In this document: positions 1 to 9,240 of the stretch, in pieces
How the letters are laid out: every line of letters starts with the position of its first letter
How positions within the stretch are numbered: the first letter of the stretch is position 1
Assembly: GCF_031202265.1 (NCBI RefSeq)
Contig: NZ_CP100604.1
Coordinates: 5,004,501 to 5,068,500 of the forward strand
DNA: 64,000 bases
Direction of reading: 5' to 3'
Source: Bradyrhizobium sp. Ash2021
GTDB lineage: Bacteria > Pseudomonadota > Alphaproteobacteria > Rhizobiales > Xanthobacteraceae
Notes under the pieces: generated by a model
The model's database searches: none
What the model saw: only the letters and a program-made list of their open reading frames with translations
Told to the model about the DNA's origin: nothing
Program-made: the position numbers and the translations under genes

Positions 1-164
1 TGGCGCTGGTGATCGGCATCGTCGCCTGCAGCGAGGGCTTGCAAGTGAAGGGAAGTGCCGAGTCGCTCGGCAAGCAGACGACGACTTCGGTCGTCAAGTC
101 GATTTTTCTGGTGATCGTGCTTGACGGTCTGTTTGCGGTCTTCTTCGCGTCGATCGGAATGTAG
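1..164 (+). CDS. MlaE-family ABC transporter permease, C-terminal end (partial)
   Basis: The open frame enters at base 3 and ends with TAG at 162-164. The last 53 residues contain a polar stretch ([16 protein letters not shown]) and a final hydrophobic helix, as in the C-terminus of MlaE/YrbE permeases of phospholipid-type ABC importers. The ATPase starts 2 bases downstream and an MCE protein follows, so this is the membrane subunit of the same transporter. The N-terminal part lies outside the window. Confidence 0.82.
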   Translation, partial: ALVIGIVACSEGLQVKGSAESLGKQTTTSVVKSIFLVIVLDGLFAVFFASIGM

Positions 165-166
165 CG

Positions 167-946
167 ATGCAGGAAGTGCCCCCGCAATTCGCCATTCGCG
201 TGCACGATCTCGTGGTCGGTTTCGGCAAGCATATCGTCATCGACCACCTGGCTCTGGATGTCCGAAAGGGCGAGATCCTTGGCCTGGTGGGCGCCTCAGG
301 CGGCGGCAAATCGGTGCTGATGCGCACCATCATCGGGCTGATCCCACGATGGGCGGGAACCATCGAAGTGATGGGCGCGACGATCGGCGATACGCATAGC
401 CGCAGCACGCAGAGCGCCGCTGGAAGGTGGGGTATCCTGTTCCAGCAGGGGGCGTTGTTTTCGTCCCTTACGGTGCGGCAGAACATCCAGTTTCCGCTGC
501 GGGAAAATCTGGTTCTGTCGCAGGTGCTGATGGATGAGATTGCCACCGCCAAGCTCGAAATGGTCGGACTGGCGCCGGAGGACGGTGACAAGTTTCCGTC
601 CGAATTGTCCGGCGGCATGACCAAACGCGTGGCGCTGGCGCGCGCGCTCGCGCTCGACCCCGCGATCGTGTTTCTCGACGAGCCGACCTCGGGGCTCGAC
701 CCGATCGCGGCGGGCGATTTCGACGCGCTGATCAAGACATTGCAGAAGACGCTGGGGTTGACGGTGTTCATGGTCACCCATGACCTCGCCAGCCTGAATA
801 CCGTCTGCGACCGCGTCGCAGCGCTGGCGGACGGCAAGATTGTCGCGATCGGACCGATGCGCGAACTGCTCCAATCCGAGCATCCCTGGGTGCGGGCCTA
901 TTTCCACGGCAAGCGCTCCCTGATGCTGCAACCCAAAGCGAGTTAA
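167..946 (+). CDS. MlaF-type ABC transporter ATP-binding protein
   Basis: A 259-residue ABC ATPase. The Walker A loop GASGGGKS is near residues 42-49, the signature LSGGM near 146-150, Walker B with IVFLDEP near 167-173, and a switch histidine follows in VTHD. The family energises intermembrane lipid (phospholipid or hopanoid) transport together with an MlaE permease and an MlaD/MCE protein. It sits 2 bases after the permease and 3 bases before the MCE gene, which indicates one operon. The substrate cannot be read from the sequence. Confidence 0.92.
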   Translation: MQEVPPQFAIRVHDLVVGFGKHIVIDHLALDVRKGEILGLVGASGGGKSVLMRTIIGLIPRWAGTIEVMGATIGDTHSRSTQSAAGRWGILFQQGALFSSLTVRQNIQFPLRENLVLSQVLMDEIATAKLEMVGLAPEDGDKFPSELSGGMTKRVALARALALDPAIVFLDEPTSGLDPIAAGDFDALIKTLQKTLGLTVFMVTHDLASLNTVCDRVAALADGKIVAIGPMRELLQSEHPWVRAYFHGKRSLMLQPKAS

Positions 947-949
947 GAG

Positions 950-2053
950 ATGGAAACCCGCGCTCCCTTCGTCGTTGTCGGCGCCTTCGTTCTCGCGGCC
1001 ATCGCCGCCGGGTTCGGCTTCGTTTACTGGCTTCACAATACCGGCGGGCTTGGGCCACGCGTGACCTATCACGTGCAGTTCGATGGCTCGGTGCCCGGGC
1101 TGTTGGTCGGCGCGGCCGTCCTCTTCAATGGCATCCGCGTCGGCGAGGTCAGCGATCTCGGCCTGGCGCCGGACGATCCGCGCCGCGTCAATGCGACGAT
1201 CTCGGTATCGTCGGCGACGCCGGTGCGGGCCGACACCAAGGTCGGTCTGGAATTCCAGGGTCTCACCGGCGTCCCCGTGATTGCGCTGGAGGGCGGCACG
1301 GCGAAGGCCAATTCCGGCCCGGTGCCGACGCTGATTGCGGAACAAGGGGCGGGCCAGAGCATGACCCAGGCCGCCCGGGACGCATTGCGGCGGGTGGATT
1401 CGGTGCTGGCGGACAACTCGGGGCCGCTGAAGGACACCATTGCTAATTTCAAGGTTTTTTCCGAAGGACTGTCGCGCAATACGGCAAAACTCGACGGCAT
1501 CGTCGCCGGCCTCGAACGCATGACCGGCGCCACGCCGCCGCCGCCGAAGATCACCTATGATTTGCGCGCCGTGCAAAATCCGGGAGCGCCGGGCAAGACC
1601 ATCAATGTGCAATGGGCGATCCCGGAGCCCACCGCCGTGGCGATGCTGGAGACGCAGCGTTTCCTGTTCCAGCCGGCGCAGGATTACCCGGGGTTCTCCG
1701 AGGCGATGTGGGCCGACGCGCTTCCGAAATTGATCCAGGCGAGGCTGATCGAGAGCTTCGAGAACTACGATCTCGCGCATGCGCCGCTGCGCATGGCCGA
1801 TATCGGGCAGACCGACTTCCAGCTCCTGATCGATGTCCGGCGCTTTCGGATTGCCGTCGATTCGACGCCAGCCGCCGAGATCGGATTGTCGGCTAGGATC
1901 GTCGACAAGAGCGGCAAGGTGGTCGCATCGCGCCTCTTCGAGGAAACCGAGAAATTCGACAAGGTCGAGCCGCCGGCCGCGGTCGCCGCATTCGACGAAG
2001 CGTTCGGCCGGCTCGCGAAAAATATGATCGCCTGGACGGCGCAGGCGCTGTAG
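950..2053 (+). CDS. MlaD/MCE protein fused to a PqiC-like (ABC_trans_aux) domain
   Basis: A 367-residue protein with an N-terminal membrane anchor (about residues 9-27) and one MCE domain (about 37-115; FDGSVPGLLVGAAVLFNGI, then EFQGLTGVPVIALEGG). A linker precedes a C-terminal half (about 205-365) that resembles the ABC-type transport auxiliary lipoprotein domain of PqiC. In classical systems these two parts are separate proteins, an inner-membrane MCE tunnel and an outer-membrane lipoprotein. Here they are one chain with no lipobox, so the auxiliary domain is carried on the inner-membrane anchor. It is the last gene of the transporter operon. Confidence 0.85.
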   Translation: METRAPFVVVGAFVLAAIAAGFGFVYWLHNTGGLGPRVTYHVQFDGSVPGLLVGAAVLFNGIRVGEVSDLGLAPDDPRRVNATISVSSATPVRADTKVGLEFQGLTGVPVIALEGGTAKANSGPVPTLIAEQGAGQSMTQAARDALRRVDSVLADNSGPLKDTIANFKVFSEGLSRNTAKLDGIVAGLERMTGATPPPPKITYDLRAVQNPGAPGKTINVQWAIPEPTAVAMLETQRFLFQPAQDYPGFSEAMWADALPKLIQARLIESFENYDLAHAPLRMADIGQTDFQLLIDVRRFRIAVDSTPAAEIGLSARIVDKSGKVVASRLFEETEKFDKVEPPAAVAAFDEAFGRLAKNMIAWTAQAL

Positions 2054-2119
2054 GCGAGGCGGGGGCTGGTCTCGGTGCCGCGGCCCGGAGCGGTACGCCC
2101 CGGGGCCCACAAGCGCCGG

Positions 2120-2452
2120 CTATTCGAGGGTCTTCAGATAGGACAGTAAATCGTGGATCTGGTCCGGATCGAGCTGGAACTGCGGCATGGTCGGGTGGCC
2201 GGTCTGTATGCCTTCGGCCAGCGCCTCAGCCAGGGTTTCTACCGGATAACGGTTGTGCAGGGTCCGGAACGGCGGCGCGATCCTGAGCGGGCTTTGGGTC
2301 ACCCGATCCACGGAGTGACATCGCGCGCAATTATTGAGCGCGAAGGTCTTGCCGCGGGCCTCGGAAGGTGAGGCGGCCAGGGTTGGCGTGAACAACGCCG
2401 GCGCGACCAGAATCAGCGCGATAAGCGTTTGGTGCAGGGTGGGTCGCAGCAT
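2120..2452 (-). CDS. Small monoheme c-type cytochrome, exported
   Basis: Starting at the Met of MLRPTLHQ gives 110 residues with a signal peptide ending near TLAASPSEA. A single CARCH heme-binding motif and a late PTMPQF segment, whose Met is a candidate axial ligand, mark a small class I cytochrome c. A longer frame to 2497 exists, but its first 15 residues are not signal-like. It is divergent from the FnrN-like regulator and shares with it the perfect FNR box at 2524-2537, so it may be induced when oxygen is low. The redox partner is unknown; the cbb3 oxidase next door is a natural candidate. Confidence 0.85.
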   Translation of the reverse strand: MLRPTLHQTLIALILVAPALFTPTLAASPSEARGKTFALNNCARCHSVDRVTQSPLRIAPPFRTLHNRYPVETLAEALAEGIQTGHPTMPQFQLDPDQIHDLLSYLKTLE

Positions 2453-2523
2453 GGCGGCACAATTTTCTTCGATCGGCCGGGCATCGGCGCAAGGCACGAT
2501 ATCGGGACTGAAATCTTTCAGGC

Positions 2524-2537
2524 TTGATCTGAATCAA
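2524..2537. promoter_or_regulatory. FNR/FixK box, perfect palindrome
   Basis: TTGATCTGAATCAA matches TTGAT-N4-ATCAA exactly. It lies 71 bases upstream of the cytochrome start (2452, minus) and 64 bases upstream of the regulator start (2602, plus). It could therefore drive the cytochrome and autoregulate the regulator. Confidence 0.8.
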
Positions 2538-2601
2538 TTTGACCGTGGCCAATCGGTTAAGATGCCTGGACTGGTCCCTCGGATGGCGACTGGAGTCGTG
2601 C

Positions 2602-3303
2602 ATGAAGAAAATCGTTGTCGCAGGCCAACCTTGCGCGGAGTGCGCGGTGCGTCCGCATGCGATTTGCGCGGCGCTCGACCAGGACGAATTGCGCGAACTC
2701 GAACAGCTCGGGCAGCGCCTCCGGTACCGCCCCAACGATCCGGTGTTCAGTCAGGAAGAGATCGCCACCTCATGTTTCAACGTGCTCGAAGGCGTGATGC
2801 GGCTTTACAAGCTGTTGCCCGACGGCCGCCGGCAGATTGTCGGATTTGCGCTGCCGGGGGATTTCCTCGGCATTGCCGTCAACGGCCGTCACGGCATCTC
2901 GGCCGACGCGGTGGGAACGGTCGTCGTCTGCCGTTTCGTCAAGAAATCATTCATTCGTTTCGTGGATGAGCGGCCGAATGTCCTGCGCCGTATCAACGAA
3001 TTCGTCATCCGCGATCTCGACGAGGCCCACGACCAGATGGCCCTGCTCGGACGAAGGTCGGCGGAAGAGAAGGTCGCGACCTTCCTCGTCAAATGGAGGG
3101 AGCGGCTGGCGCGGATCGGCCAGATCTCCGCGATAACGCCGTTGCCGATGAGTCGGCAGGACATCGCCGATTACCTTGGTCTGACCATCGAAACGGTTAG
3201 CCGTACCTTCACCAAGCTGGAGCGCGACCGGGTGATCGACATCGTGCATGGCGGCATTCGCCTGGCTGATGCGGCACGCGCCGAAGCCCTGGCCGCCGCT
3301 TGA
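2602..3303 (+). CDS. fnrN: FnrN/FixK1/AadR-like oxygen-sensing Crp-Fnr regulator
   Basis: A 233-residue Crp/Fnr-family activator starting at MKKIVV, with GGAG 7 bases before the ATG. Near the N-terminus C-A-E-C and a third Cys eight residues on (C-x2-C-x7-C), plus a further Cys in TSCFNVLEG, fit the four ligands of an oxygen-labile [4Fe-4S] cluster as in FNR/FnrN. A cNMP-like beta-roll and a C-terminal helix-turn-helix follow. The recognition helix has IETVSRT (E-x-x-S-R), the FNR-type DNA reading residues, which fits the TTGAT-N4-ATCAA boxes around it. A longer TTG start at 2539 is possible but starts just after the operator. It should activate the adjacent cco locus under microoxia. Confidence 0.88.
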   Translation: MKKIVVAGQPCAECAVRPHAICAALDQDELRELEQLGQRLRYRPNDPVFSQEEIATSCFNVLEGVMRLYKLLPDGRRQIVGFALPGDFLGIAVNGRHGISADAVGTVVVCRFVKKSFIRFVDERPNVLRRINEFVIRDLDEAHDQMALLGRRSAEEKVATFLVKWRERLARIGQISAITPLPMSRQDIADYLGLTIETVSRTFTKLERDRVIDIVHGGIRLADAARAEALAAA

Positions 3304-3334
3304 GTCCAGCGCCACGGACTTTTATCGAGCGAGT

Positions 3335-3348
3335 TTGATCGACGTCAA
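3335..3348. promoter_or_regulatory. FNR/FixK-type box upstream of the small cco leader gene
   Basis: TTGATCGACGTCAA differs from the FNR consensus at one position (GTCAA instead of ATCAA), a variant accepted by FixK proteins. It lies 52 bases before the ATG of the small membrane protein at 3401. Confidence 0.65.
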
Positions 3349-3400
3349 AGACCGCCTGTTTTGGTTCGCCATACTCTCAATGAAATCAAAGGAGGTCGTT

Positions 3401-3544
3401 ATGCCTATCGATTCGGTGCTGGTTTCCGTAGCTGTGGTGGCAATGTTCGTAATCTTTGCCGGTGTGTTGGCCTGGGGCGAACGCCAGTCCCGGTCACTGC
3501 AGCAGATGTCAGCCGACGGCCATCGCAAGCGCCGCAGTTTCTGA
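3401..3544 (+). CDS. Small single-pass membrane protein upstream of ccoN
   Basis: A 47-residue protein starting MPIDSVLVS, with a very strong Shine-Dalgarno (AAAGGAGG) 6 bases before the ATG. One transmembrane helix (about residues 5-24) is followed by a basic, polar tail (GERQSRSLQQ to the end). It sits between two FNR/FixK-type boxes and directly before ccoN, so it is probably made together with the oxidase. No function is assigned; an assembly or stability role in the cbb3 complex is only an inference from position. Confidence 0.7.
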   Translation: MPIDSVLVSVAVVAMFVIFAGVLAWGERQSRSLQQMSADGHRKRRSF

Positions 3545-3599
3545 ACGCGCGCACGCCTTGCCGCCGCCGCGGGCTTGGTCGCCTGTGGCCCGGCGTAGC

Positions 3600-3613
3600 T
3601 TGATCTTGATTAA
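3600..3613. promoter_or_regulatory. FNR/FixK-type box upstream of ccoN
   Basis: TTGATCTTGATTAA has one mismatch to TTGAT-N4-ATCAA and lies 68 bases before the ccoN start codon. Confidence 0.55.
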
Positions 3614-3681
3614 TTCATCGGCGGTGGAATCGGGATTGATGGAGCGGTGCCGCTCCGGGCCGCTCCAAAGAGAATCATTCG

Positions 3682-5340
3682 ATGAACCAGTCTCAATCCG
3701 GAAAATGGATGACGCACGGCGAAGCCGGCTTGGCCGCATTCTTTTCGGCGGCCGCCTTCCTCTGCATGATAGCCGCCGCCAAGGCGCTCGACACGGCTTT
3801 CGCTTTCCACGCCTCGCTCGGGGCGGCGGCGAGCCTCGCGGCGGCCTTTGCGATCTTCAATCGCTATTTCGACCGTCCGGTCGCGTTACCTCCCCAAGAG
3901 ATCGACGGCCGGCCCAATTACAATTTCGGCCCGATCAAGTTCGCGGCGGGAATATCGGTATTCTGGGGAATAGCGGGCTTCGCCGTCGGACTGCTGATCG
4001 CCTCGCAGCTTGCCTGGCCCGCGCTGAATTTCGATCTGCCGTGGACCAGTTTCGGTCGCTTGCGGCCGCTGCATACCTCGGCTGTCATATTCGCCTTCGG
4101 CGGCAACGTGCTGATTGCGACCTCATTCTATGTGGTTCAGAAAACCTGCCGGGTCCGTCTCGCCGGCGATCTGGCGCCGTGGTTCGTCGTTCTCGGTTAT
4201 AATTTCTTCATCTTGATTGCCGGTACCGGCTACCTGCTCGGAGTGACCCAATCGAAGGAATATGCGGAGCCGGAGTGGTACGCCGACCTCTGGCTCACGA
4301 TCGTCTGGGTGACCTATCTGCTGGTGTTCCTGATGACGCTGGTGAAGCGCAAGGAACCGCACATCTTCGTCGCGAACTGGTTCTATCTCGCCTTCATCAT
4401 CACCATTGCGGTGCTTCACCTCGGCAATAATCCCGCATTGCCCGTCTCGGTGTGGGGCTCGAAGTCCTACATCGCCTGGGGCGGCGTGCAGGATGCCATG
4501 TTCCAGTGGTGGTACGGGCACAACGCCGTGGGCTTCTTCCTCACGGCCGGTTTCCTCGCCATCATGTACTATTTCATTCCCAAGCGGGCGGAGCGGCCGG
4601 TCTATTCCTATCGGCTATCGATCATCCACTTCTGGGCGATCATCTTTCTCTACATCTGGGCCGGGCCGCACCATCTGCATTACACCGCGCTGCCGGACTG
4701 GGCGCAGACATTGGGCATGACGTTTTCGATCATGCTGTGGATGCCCTCCTGGGGTGGCATGATCAACGGCTTGATGACGCTGTCAGGTGCCTGGGACAAG
4801 CTGCGTACTGATCCCGTCCTGCGGATGCTGGTCGTGTCGGTCGCGTTCTACGGCATGGCCACGTTCGAAGGCCCGCTGATGTCGATCAAGGTAGTGAACT
4901 CACTCAGCCACTACACCGACTGGACCATCGGCCACGTTCATTCGGGTGCGCTCGGCTGGGTCGGGTTCGTCTCGTTCGGTGCGCTGTATTGCCTGATCCC
5001 CTGGCTGTGGAATCGCAAGGGGCTCTACAGCCTCAAGCTCGTCAACTGGCATTTCTGGACCGCGACCATCGGCATCGTGCTCTACATCTCGGCGATGTGG
5101 GTGTCGGGAATTCTTCAGGGCCTGATGTGGCGTGCCTACACCTCGCTGGGTTTCCTCGAATATTCCTTCATCGAAACCGTCGAGGCGATGCATCCCTTCT
5201 ATATCATCCGCGCCGCGGGCGGGGCGCTGTTCCTGATTGGTGCGCTGATCATGGCATATAACCTCTGGATGACCGTGCGGGTCGGCGAGGCCGAATCGAC
5301 GGCGCTGCGCTCACCCGTTGCTCTTCAGCCGGCAGAGTAA
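3682..5340 (+). CDS. ccoN: cbb3-type cytochrome c oxidase subunit I
   Basis: A 552-residue polytopic heme-copper oxidase subunit. Visible ligands include a His in [10 protein letters not shown] (low-spin heme b), [10 protein letters not shown] (CuB His with the nearby Tyr), GPHHLHYT (CuB His pair) and [10 protein letters not shown] (heme b3 and heme b His pair). It reduces O2 at the inner membrane with high affinity and pumps protons. It is the first gene of the ccoNOQP operon and is preceded by two FNR/FixK-type boxes, so microaerobic induction is expected. ccoO follows after 11 bases. Confidence 0.97.
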   Translation: MNQSQSGKWMTHGEAGLAAFFSAAAFLCMIAAAKALDTAFAFHASLGAAASLAAAFAIFNRYFDRPVALPPQEIDGRPNYNFGPIKFAAGISVFWGIAGFAVGLLIASQLAWPALNFDLPWTSFGRLRPLHTSAVIFAFGGNVLIATSFYVVQKTCRVRLAGDLAPWFVVLGYNFFILIAGTGYLLGVTQSKEYAEPEWYADLWLTIVWVTYLLVFLMTLVKRKEPHIFVANWFYLAFIITIAVLHLGNNPALPVSVWGSKSYIAWGGVQDAMFQWWYGHNAVGFFLTAGFLAIMYYFIPKRAERPVYSYRLSIIHFWAIIFLYIWAGPHHLHYTALPDWAQTLGMTFSIMLWMPSWGGMINGLMTLSGAWDKLRTDPVLRMLVVSVAFYGMATFEGPLMSIKVVNSLSHYTDWTIGHVHSGALGWVGFVSFGALYCLIPWLWNRKGLYSLKLVNWHFWTATIGIVLYISAMWVSGILQGLMWRAYTSLGFLEYSFIETVEAMHPFYIIRAAGGALFLIGALIMAYNLWMTVRVGEAESTALRSPVALQPAE

Positions 5341-5351
5341 GGAGCAACGCA

Positions 5352-6086
5352 ATGTCATTCTGGACCCGACATCAGATCCTCGAGAAAAACTCGATCGTCC
5401 TCATCGTGGGCATCCTCGCGGTGATCGCGATCGGTGGCCTCGTCGAGATCACCCCGTTGTTCTATCTCAAGAGCACAATTGAAGTGGTCGATGGCGTCAG
5501 GCCATACACTCCGCTCGAGCTGACTGGCCGCAATATCTATGTCCGCGAAGGCTGCTATCTCTGCCACTCGCAGATGATCCGGCCGTTGCGCGACGAGGTC
5601 GAGCGCTATGGCCATTATTCGCTGGCCGCCGAAAGCATGTATGACCACCCGTTCCAGTGGGGGTCAAAGCGCACCGGGCCGGATCTCGCACGCGTCGGCG
5701 CCAAATATTCCGACGAATGGCACGTGACGCATCTGATTAACCCACGCGCCATCGTTCCGCAATCGGTGATGCCCGGCTATCCGTTCCTCGCCGACACCGA
5801 AGTCGATCCCCGGACTATCGCGGACCATCTGCGGACCAGCCGCAGCGTCGGCGTGCCCTATTCGGACGATCAGATCGCCAACGCCGTCGACGACCTGAAG
5901 GCGCAGGCCGATCCGGACAGCGCCGGGGCCGACGGTTTCGCAAAACGCTATCCGAAGGCGGTTGTGCGCAATTTTGACGGCAAGCCGGGAATGCCCACCG
6001 AGATGGACGCGCTAGTTGCCTATCTGCAGATGCTGGGCACCCTGGTGGATTTCAAGCTCTACAACGAAAAAGCCAATCTTCGCTGA
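5352..6086 (+). CDS. ccoO: cbb3-type cytochrome c oxidase subunit II (monoheme)
   Basis: A 244-residue membrane-anchored cytochrome c. The N-terminal anchor (about residues 14-37) is uncleaved and the heme motif CYLCH is at residues 68-72. Conserved FixO segments follow ([27 protein letters not shown], and MPGYPFL with the Met ligand). It passes electrons from CcoP to CcoN. Length and gene order match the family. Confidence 0.96.
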   Translation: MSFWTRHQILEKNSIVLIVGILAVIAIGGLVEITPLFYLKSTIEVVDGVRPYTPLELTGRNIYVREGCYLCHSQMIRPLRDEVERYGHYSLAAESMYDHPFQWGSKRTGPDLARVGAKYSDEWHVTHLINPRAIVPQSVMPGYPFLADTEVDPRTIADHLRTSRSVGVPYSDDQIANAVDDLKAQADPDSAGADGFAKRYPKAVVRNFDGKPGMPTEMDALVAYLQMLGTLVDFKLYNEKANLR

Positions 6087-6098
6087 GCAGGCAGGACG

Positions 6099-6263
6099 AT
6101 GAAAGCAATCCTAACAGTCCAGAATTTCACATCGGATTTCGTCACGACATTCTGGACGCCGATTTTCGTCGGCATCTTTCTCGCCATCGTGGCTTACGCA
6201 CTTTGGCCTCGCAATCGGGCGGCTTTCGACGAGGCGTCGAAAATGCCGCTGCGGGAGGATTGA
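6099..6263 (+). CDS. ccoQ: cbb3 oxidase small subunit
   Basis: A 54-residue protein (MKAILTVQNF to MPLRED) with one transmembrane helix (about residues 20-38) ending in the typical LWPRNR motif of CcoQ/FixQ. It starts 12 bases after ccoO and ends 6 bases before ccoP. In other bacteria it stabilises the oxidase, particularly in the presence of oxygen. Confidence 0.9.
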   Translation: MKAILTVQNFTSDFVTTFWTPIFVGIFLAIVAYALWPRNRAAFDEASKMPLRED

Positions 6264-6269
6264 CCGATC

Positions 6270-7142
6270 ATGGCTGACCACAACGATCTGGACCACGTCA
6301 CCGGAAAAACGACCACCGGTCACGAATGGGATGGCATTAAGGAACTAAATACGCCGCTGCCGCGCTGGTGGGTCATCACCTTCTACCTCACCATCGTCTG
6401 GGCGGTGGGTTATTGGATCGTGTATCCCGCCTGGCCGATGCTGTGGAGCAATACCACGGGCCTGTTGCACTACTCGTCCCGGGCGGATGTCGCCGTCGAA
6501 CTCGCCAACCTTGAAATGATACGCGGCGACAGGATGGTCGCGCTCGGCGCTGCGCCGCTCGCGGATATCGAGAAGGACCCGGCATTGCTGGCGCTCGCCC
6601 GCGCCCGTGGCAAGACGGTATTCGGCGACAATTGCGCACCCTGCCATGGCAGTGGCGCCGCCGGCGCCAAGGGTTATCCGAATTTGAACGATGACGATTG
6701 GTTGTGGGGCGGCACGCTCGATCAGATCATGCAGACGATCCAGTTCGGTGCGCGCTCGGGACATACGAAGGCCCATGAGAGCGCGATGTTGGCCTTCGGC
6801 AAGGAGGGGGTCCTCAAGAAAGAGCAGATTGTCACCGTCGCGAACTATGTCCGATCATTGTCCGGCCTGTCGACGAGCCAGGGCTATGACGCGGCGGCGG
6901 GCGCAAAGATTTTCGCGGACAACTGCGTGGCCTGTCACGGTGACGGTGGCAAGGGAAACCAGGAACTCGGCGCGCCCAACCTCACCGACAAGATATGGCT
7001 CTACGGTTCCGACGAGGCGACCCTGATCGAGACGATTACCAACGGCCGTGGCGGCGTCATGCCGGCCTGGGTCGGCCGTCTAGATCCCCCCACGATCAAG
7101 GCGCTGGCGGTCTATGTTCATTCGCTCGGCGGCGGAAAGTGA
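6270..7142 (+). CDS. ccoP: cbb3-type cytochrome c oxidase subunit III (diheme)
   Basis: A 290-residue diheme cytochrome c. The N-terminus has GKTTTGHEWDGIKELN, then a transmembrane segment starting PRWWVITFYLTIVW. Two cytochrome domains carry CAPCH (residues 122-126) and CVACH (219-223). It accepts electrons from soluble cytochrome c or the bc1 complex and passes them to CcoO. It is the last gene of the structural operon; about 100 bases separate it from ccoG. Confidence 0.96.
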   Translation: MADHNDLDHVTGKTTTGHEWDGIKELNTPLPRWWVITFYLTIVWAVGYWIVYPAWPMLWSNTTGLLHYSSRADVAVELANLEMIRGDRMVALGAAPLADIEKDPALLALARARGKTVFGDNCAPCHGSGAAGAKGYPNLNDDDWLWGGTLDQIMQTIQFGARSGHTKAHESAMLAFGKEGVLKKEQIVTVANYVRSLSGLSTSQGYDAAAGAKIFADNCVACHGDGGKGNQELGAPNLTDKIWLYGSDEATLIETITNGRGGVMPAWVGRLDPPTIKALAVYVHSLGGGK

Positions 7143-7172
7143 TCGCGGCGGGCGACGGTTCCCCAGGTTTGT

Positions 7173-7186
7173 TTGAGGTGGATCAA
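7173..7186. promoter_or_regulatory. FNR/FixK-like box upstream of ccoG
   Basis: TTGAGGTGGATCAA has one mismatch to TTGAT-N4-ATCAA and lies 57 bases before the ccoG start. This suggests that ccoGHIS has its own microaerobic promoter. Confidence 0.5.
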
Positions 7187-7243
7187 CTGCGCATCTGAGG
7201 CCTCCGGTTAGGCTCGGCGGCAAATGCGAGATGAATCCTTCAG

Positions 7244-8707
7244 ATGAACACGACCGCACCCCCGATCGAAGTGGAGATTGACGATTACGGACCGCTTTAT
7301 GCCGCCCGTAAGAAGGTCTATCCGCAGAGCGTCTCCGGTACATTCCGCCGCATCAAATGGGGCCTGATGGCATTTTGCCTCGGCGTCTACTATTTGCTGC
7401 CGTTCGTACGCTGGCATCGCGGTCTCGGCGCGCCCGACCAGGCGGTGCTGGTCGATCTGCCGAACAGCCGGTTCTATTTCTTCTTCATCGAACTGTGGCC
7501 GCAGGAGGTTTACTACTTCACGGGGTTGTTGATTGTCGCCGCCATCACACTGTTCCTGATGAACTCGATCGGCGGCCGGATCTGGTGCGGATATCTCTGT
7601 CCGCAGACCGTGTGGACCGACCTGTTCTACGCCGTCGAGCGAATGGTGGAAGGCGACCGCCGCGAGCGCATGAAAAAGGACGCCGCCAAAGGTACGCTGA
7701 AGCTGCAGCGCTTTGCCGAAATCACACTGAAGCATTCGATCTGGCTGATGATCGCGTGGTGGACCGGCGGCGCCTGGGTGCTGTATTTCAACGATGCGCC
7801 GACGCTGGTGAAGCAGCTGGTCACCTTCCAGGCGCCGATGCTGGCCTATATCTGGATCGGCATATTGACGACAACGACCTATCTGCTCGCCGGTTTCATG
7901 CGCGAGCAGGTCTGCGTCTATATGTGCCCGTGGCCGCGGATCCAGGCCGCGCTCACCGACGAATGGGCGCTCAACGTCACCTACAAATACGACCGGGGTG
8001 AAACGCGCACGTCGCTGAAAAAGGCCAACGAATTGCGCGCGCTCGGCAAGGCGGTGGGCGATTGCGTCGACTGCTATCAATGCGTCGCGGTCTGCCCGAC
8101 CGGCATCGATATCCGCGACGGCGCGCAGCTCGACTGCATCCAGTGCGGGTTGTGCATCGACGCCTGCGATACCGTGATGAAGAAGATCGGCAGGGAAACC
8201 CGGCTGATAGGCTACGACAACGACATCAACATTCAGCGGCGCCAGGCCGGCAAGCCGCCGATCTATCGCATCGTCAGGCCGCGCACGATCGTCTACAGCG
8301 CGCTGATCGCAACCGTCGGCGCGATCATGCTGTATGCGTTGCTGACACGATCGCTGCTCGACGTCAACGTGCTGCATGACCGCAATCCGGTCGCGGTGAA
8401 ACTGAGCGACGGCTCGATCCGGAATGCCTATACGGTCCGTCTTCTGAACAAACGCGGTTTCGATCGCGTCATCGCCATCGATATCGATGGGCCAGCTAAC
8501 GCGACGGTCCATGTCGTTGGCGTCGATTCGGTGACCCCCGATCGGCCCATGATCGTACTCGGGCGCGACCAGACCACCGAACTGCGGCTTTTGGTGACGG
8601 CGCCTTCCGAGAACAACCCCGAGAAGTCGATCCCGGTGCGATTCCGGGTGACCGACATCGGCCTCGGCGAGGTCGCCTCGGCGACCGATAATTTCGTCAC
8701 GCCGTAA
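7244..8707 (+). CDS. ccoG: Cytochrome c oxidase accessory protein CcoG (RdxA/FixG)
   Basis: A 487-residue inner-membrane ferredoxin-like protein. Several helices (about residues 40-210) contain the conserved CGYLCPQTVWTD and YMCPWPRIQ motifs. Two 4Fe-4S motifs lie in the cytoplasmic part (CVDCYQCVAVCP from residue 274 and CIQCGLCIDACD from about 302), and a periplasmic Ig-like C-terminal domain follows. CcoG is known to reduce Cu(II) to Cu(I) for cbb3 maturation. It is the first gene of the maturation operon. Confidence 0.95.
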   Translation: MNTTAPPIEVEIDDYGPLYAARKKVYPQSVSGTFRRIKWGLMAFCLGVYYLLPFVRWHRGLGAPDQAVLVDLPNSRFYFFFIELWPQEVYYFTGLLIVAAITLFLMNSIGGRIWCGYLCPQTVWTDLFYAVERMVEGDRRERMKKDAAKGTLKLQRFAEITLKHSIWLMIAWWTGGAWVLYFNDAPTLVKQLVTFQAPMLAYIWIGILTTTTYLLAGFMREQVCVYMCPWPRIQAALTDEWALNVTYKYDRGETRTSLKKANELRALGKAVGDCVDCYQCVAVCPTGIDIRDGAQLDCIQCGLCIDACDTVMKKIGRETRLIGYDNDINIQRRQAGKPPIYRIVRPRTIVYSALIATVGAIMLYALLTRSLLDVNVLHDRNPVAVKLSDGSIRNAYTVRLLNKRGFDRVIAIDIDGPANATVHVVGVDSVTPDRPMIVLGRDQTTELRLLVTAPSENNPEKSIPVRFRVTDIGLGEVASATDNFVTP

Positions 8708-8726
8708 CACCCCAACGGAGCATCGC

Positions 8727-9227
8727 ATGGACAGAGTGTCTTACACGCCGAAACCGTTTACCGGACGCACGGTGTTATTTTTGCTGGTCGCGTTCTTCGG
8801 TGTCGTGATCGGAGTCAATCTGGTCATGATGAAGTTCGCGATCCAGACCTTGCCGGGCACCGAAGTCGACAGCGCCTATAGCGCCAGCCTGGCCTATGAG
8901 GGGGAGATCGCAGCCGCCCACGATCAGAACGCGCGCAAATGGCAAGTCGACGCACACGTTCAGCGCGGCCCCGATGGTGGTGCGACGCTGCAGGTGGAGG
9001 CACGGGACAACAACGGCCGGCCGATGTCCGGCCTGAAGTTTCAGGGCCGCTTCGAACGTCCAACCGACAGGCGCGCGGATCAGGCGGTGACACTTGCGGA
9101 GACCGGGATTGGCATCTACCGCGGCAGTGCGCCGCTGATCGCGCCGGGGCAATGGGACCTCGTGCTTCAGGGCGATGCGGCGGGCCGAAGGATGTTCCTG
9201 TCGAAGAATCGTGTGCTGTTGAACTAG
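8727..9227 (+). CDS. ccoH: FixH/CcoH family cbb3 assembly protein
   Basis: A 166-residue protein with one N-terminal membrane helix (about residues 13-33) and a periplasmic FixH domain (GRPMSGLKFQGRFERP, then APGQWDLVLQGD). It follows ccoG by 19 bases and precedes the copper ATPase ccoI by 13. FixH is needed for cbb3 assembly in rhizobia. Confidence 0.93.
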   Translation: MDRVSYTPKPFTGRTVLFLLVAFFGVVIGVNLVMMKFAIQTLPGTEVDSAYSASLAYEGEIAAAHDQNARKWQVDAHVQRGPDGGATLQVEARDNNGRPMSGLKFQGRFERPTDRRADQAVTLAETGIGIYRGSAPLIAPGQWDLVLQGDAAGRRMFLSKNRVLLN

Positions 9228-9240
9228 GAAGGCATCGACT

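Noticed and set aside
296..2110. Long minus-strand frame opposite the lipid transporter genes
   Set aside because: Arg/Asp-rich shadow frame of high-GC coding DNA; the plus strand has clear ABC and MCE motifs.
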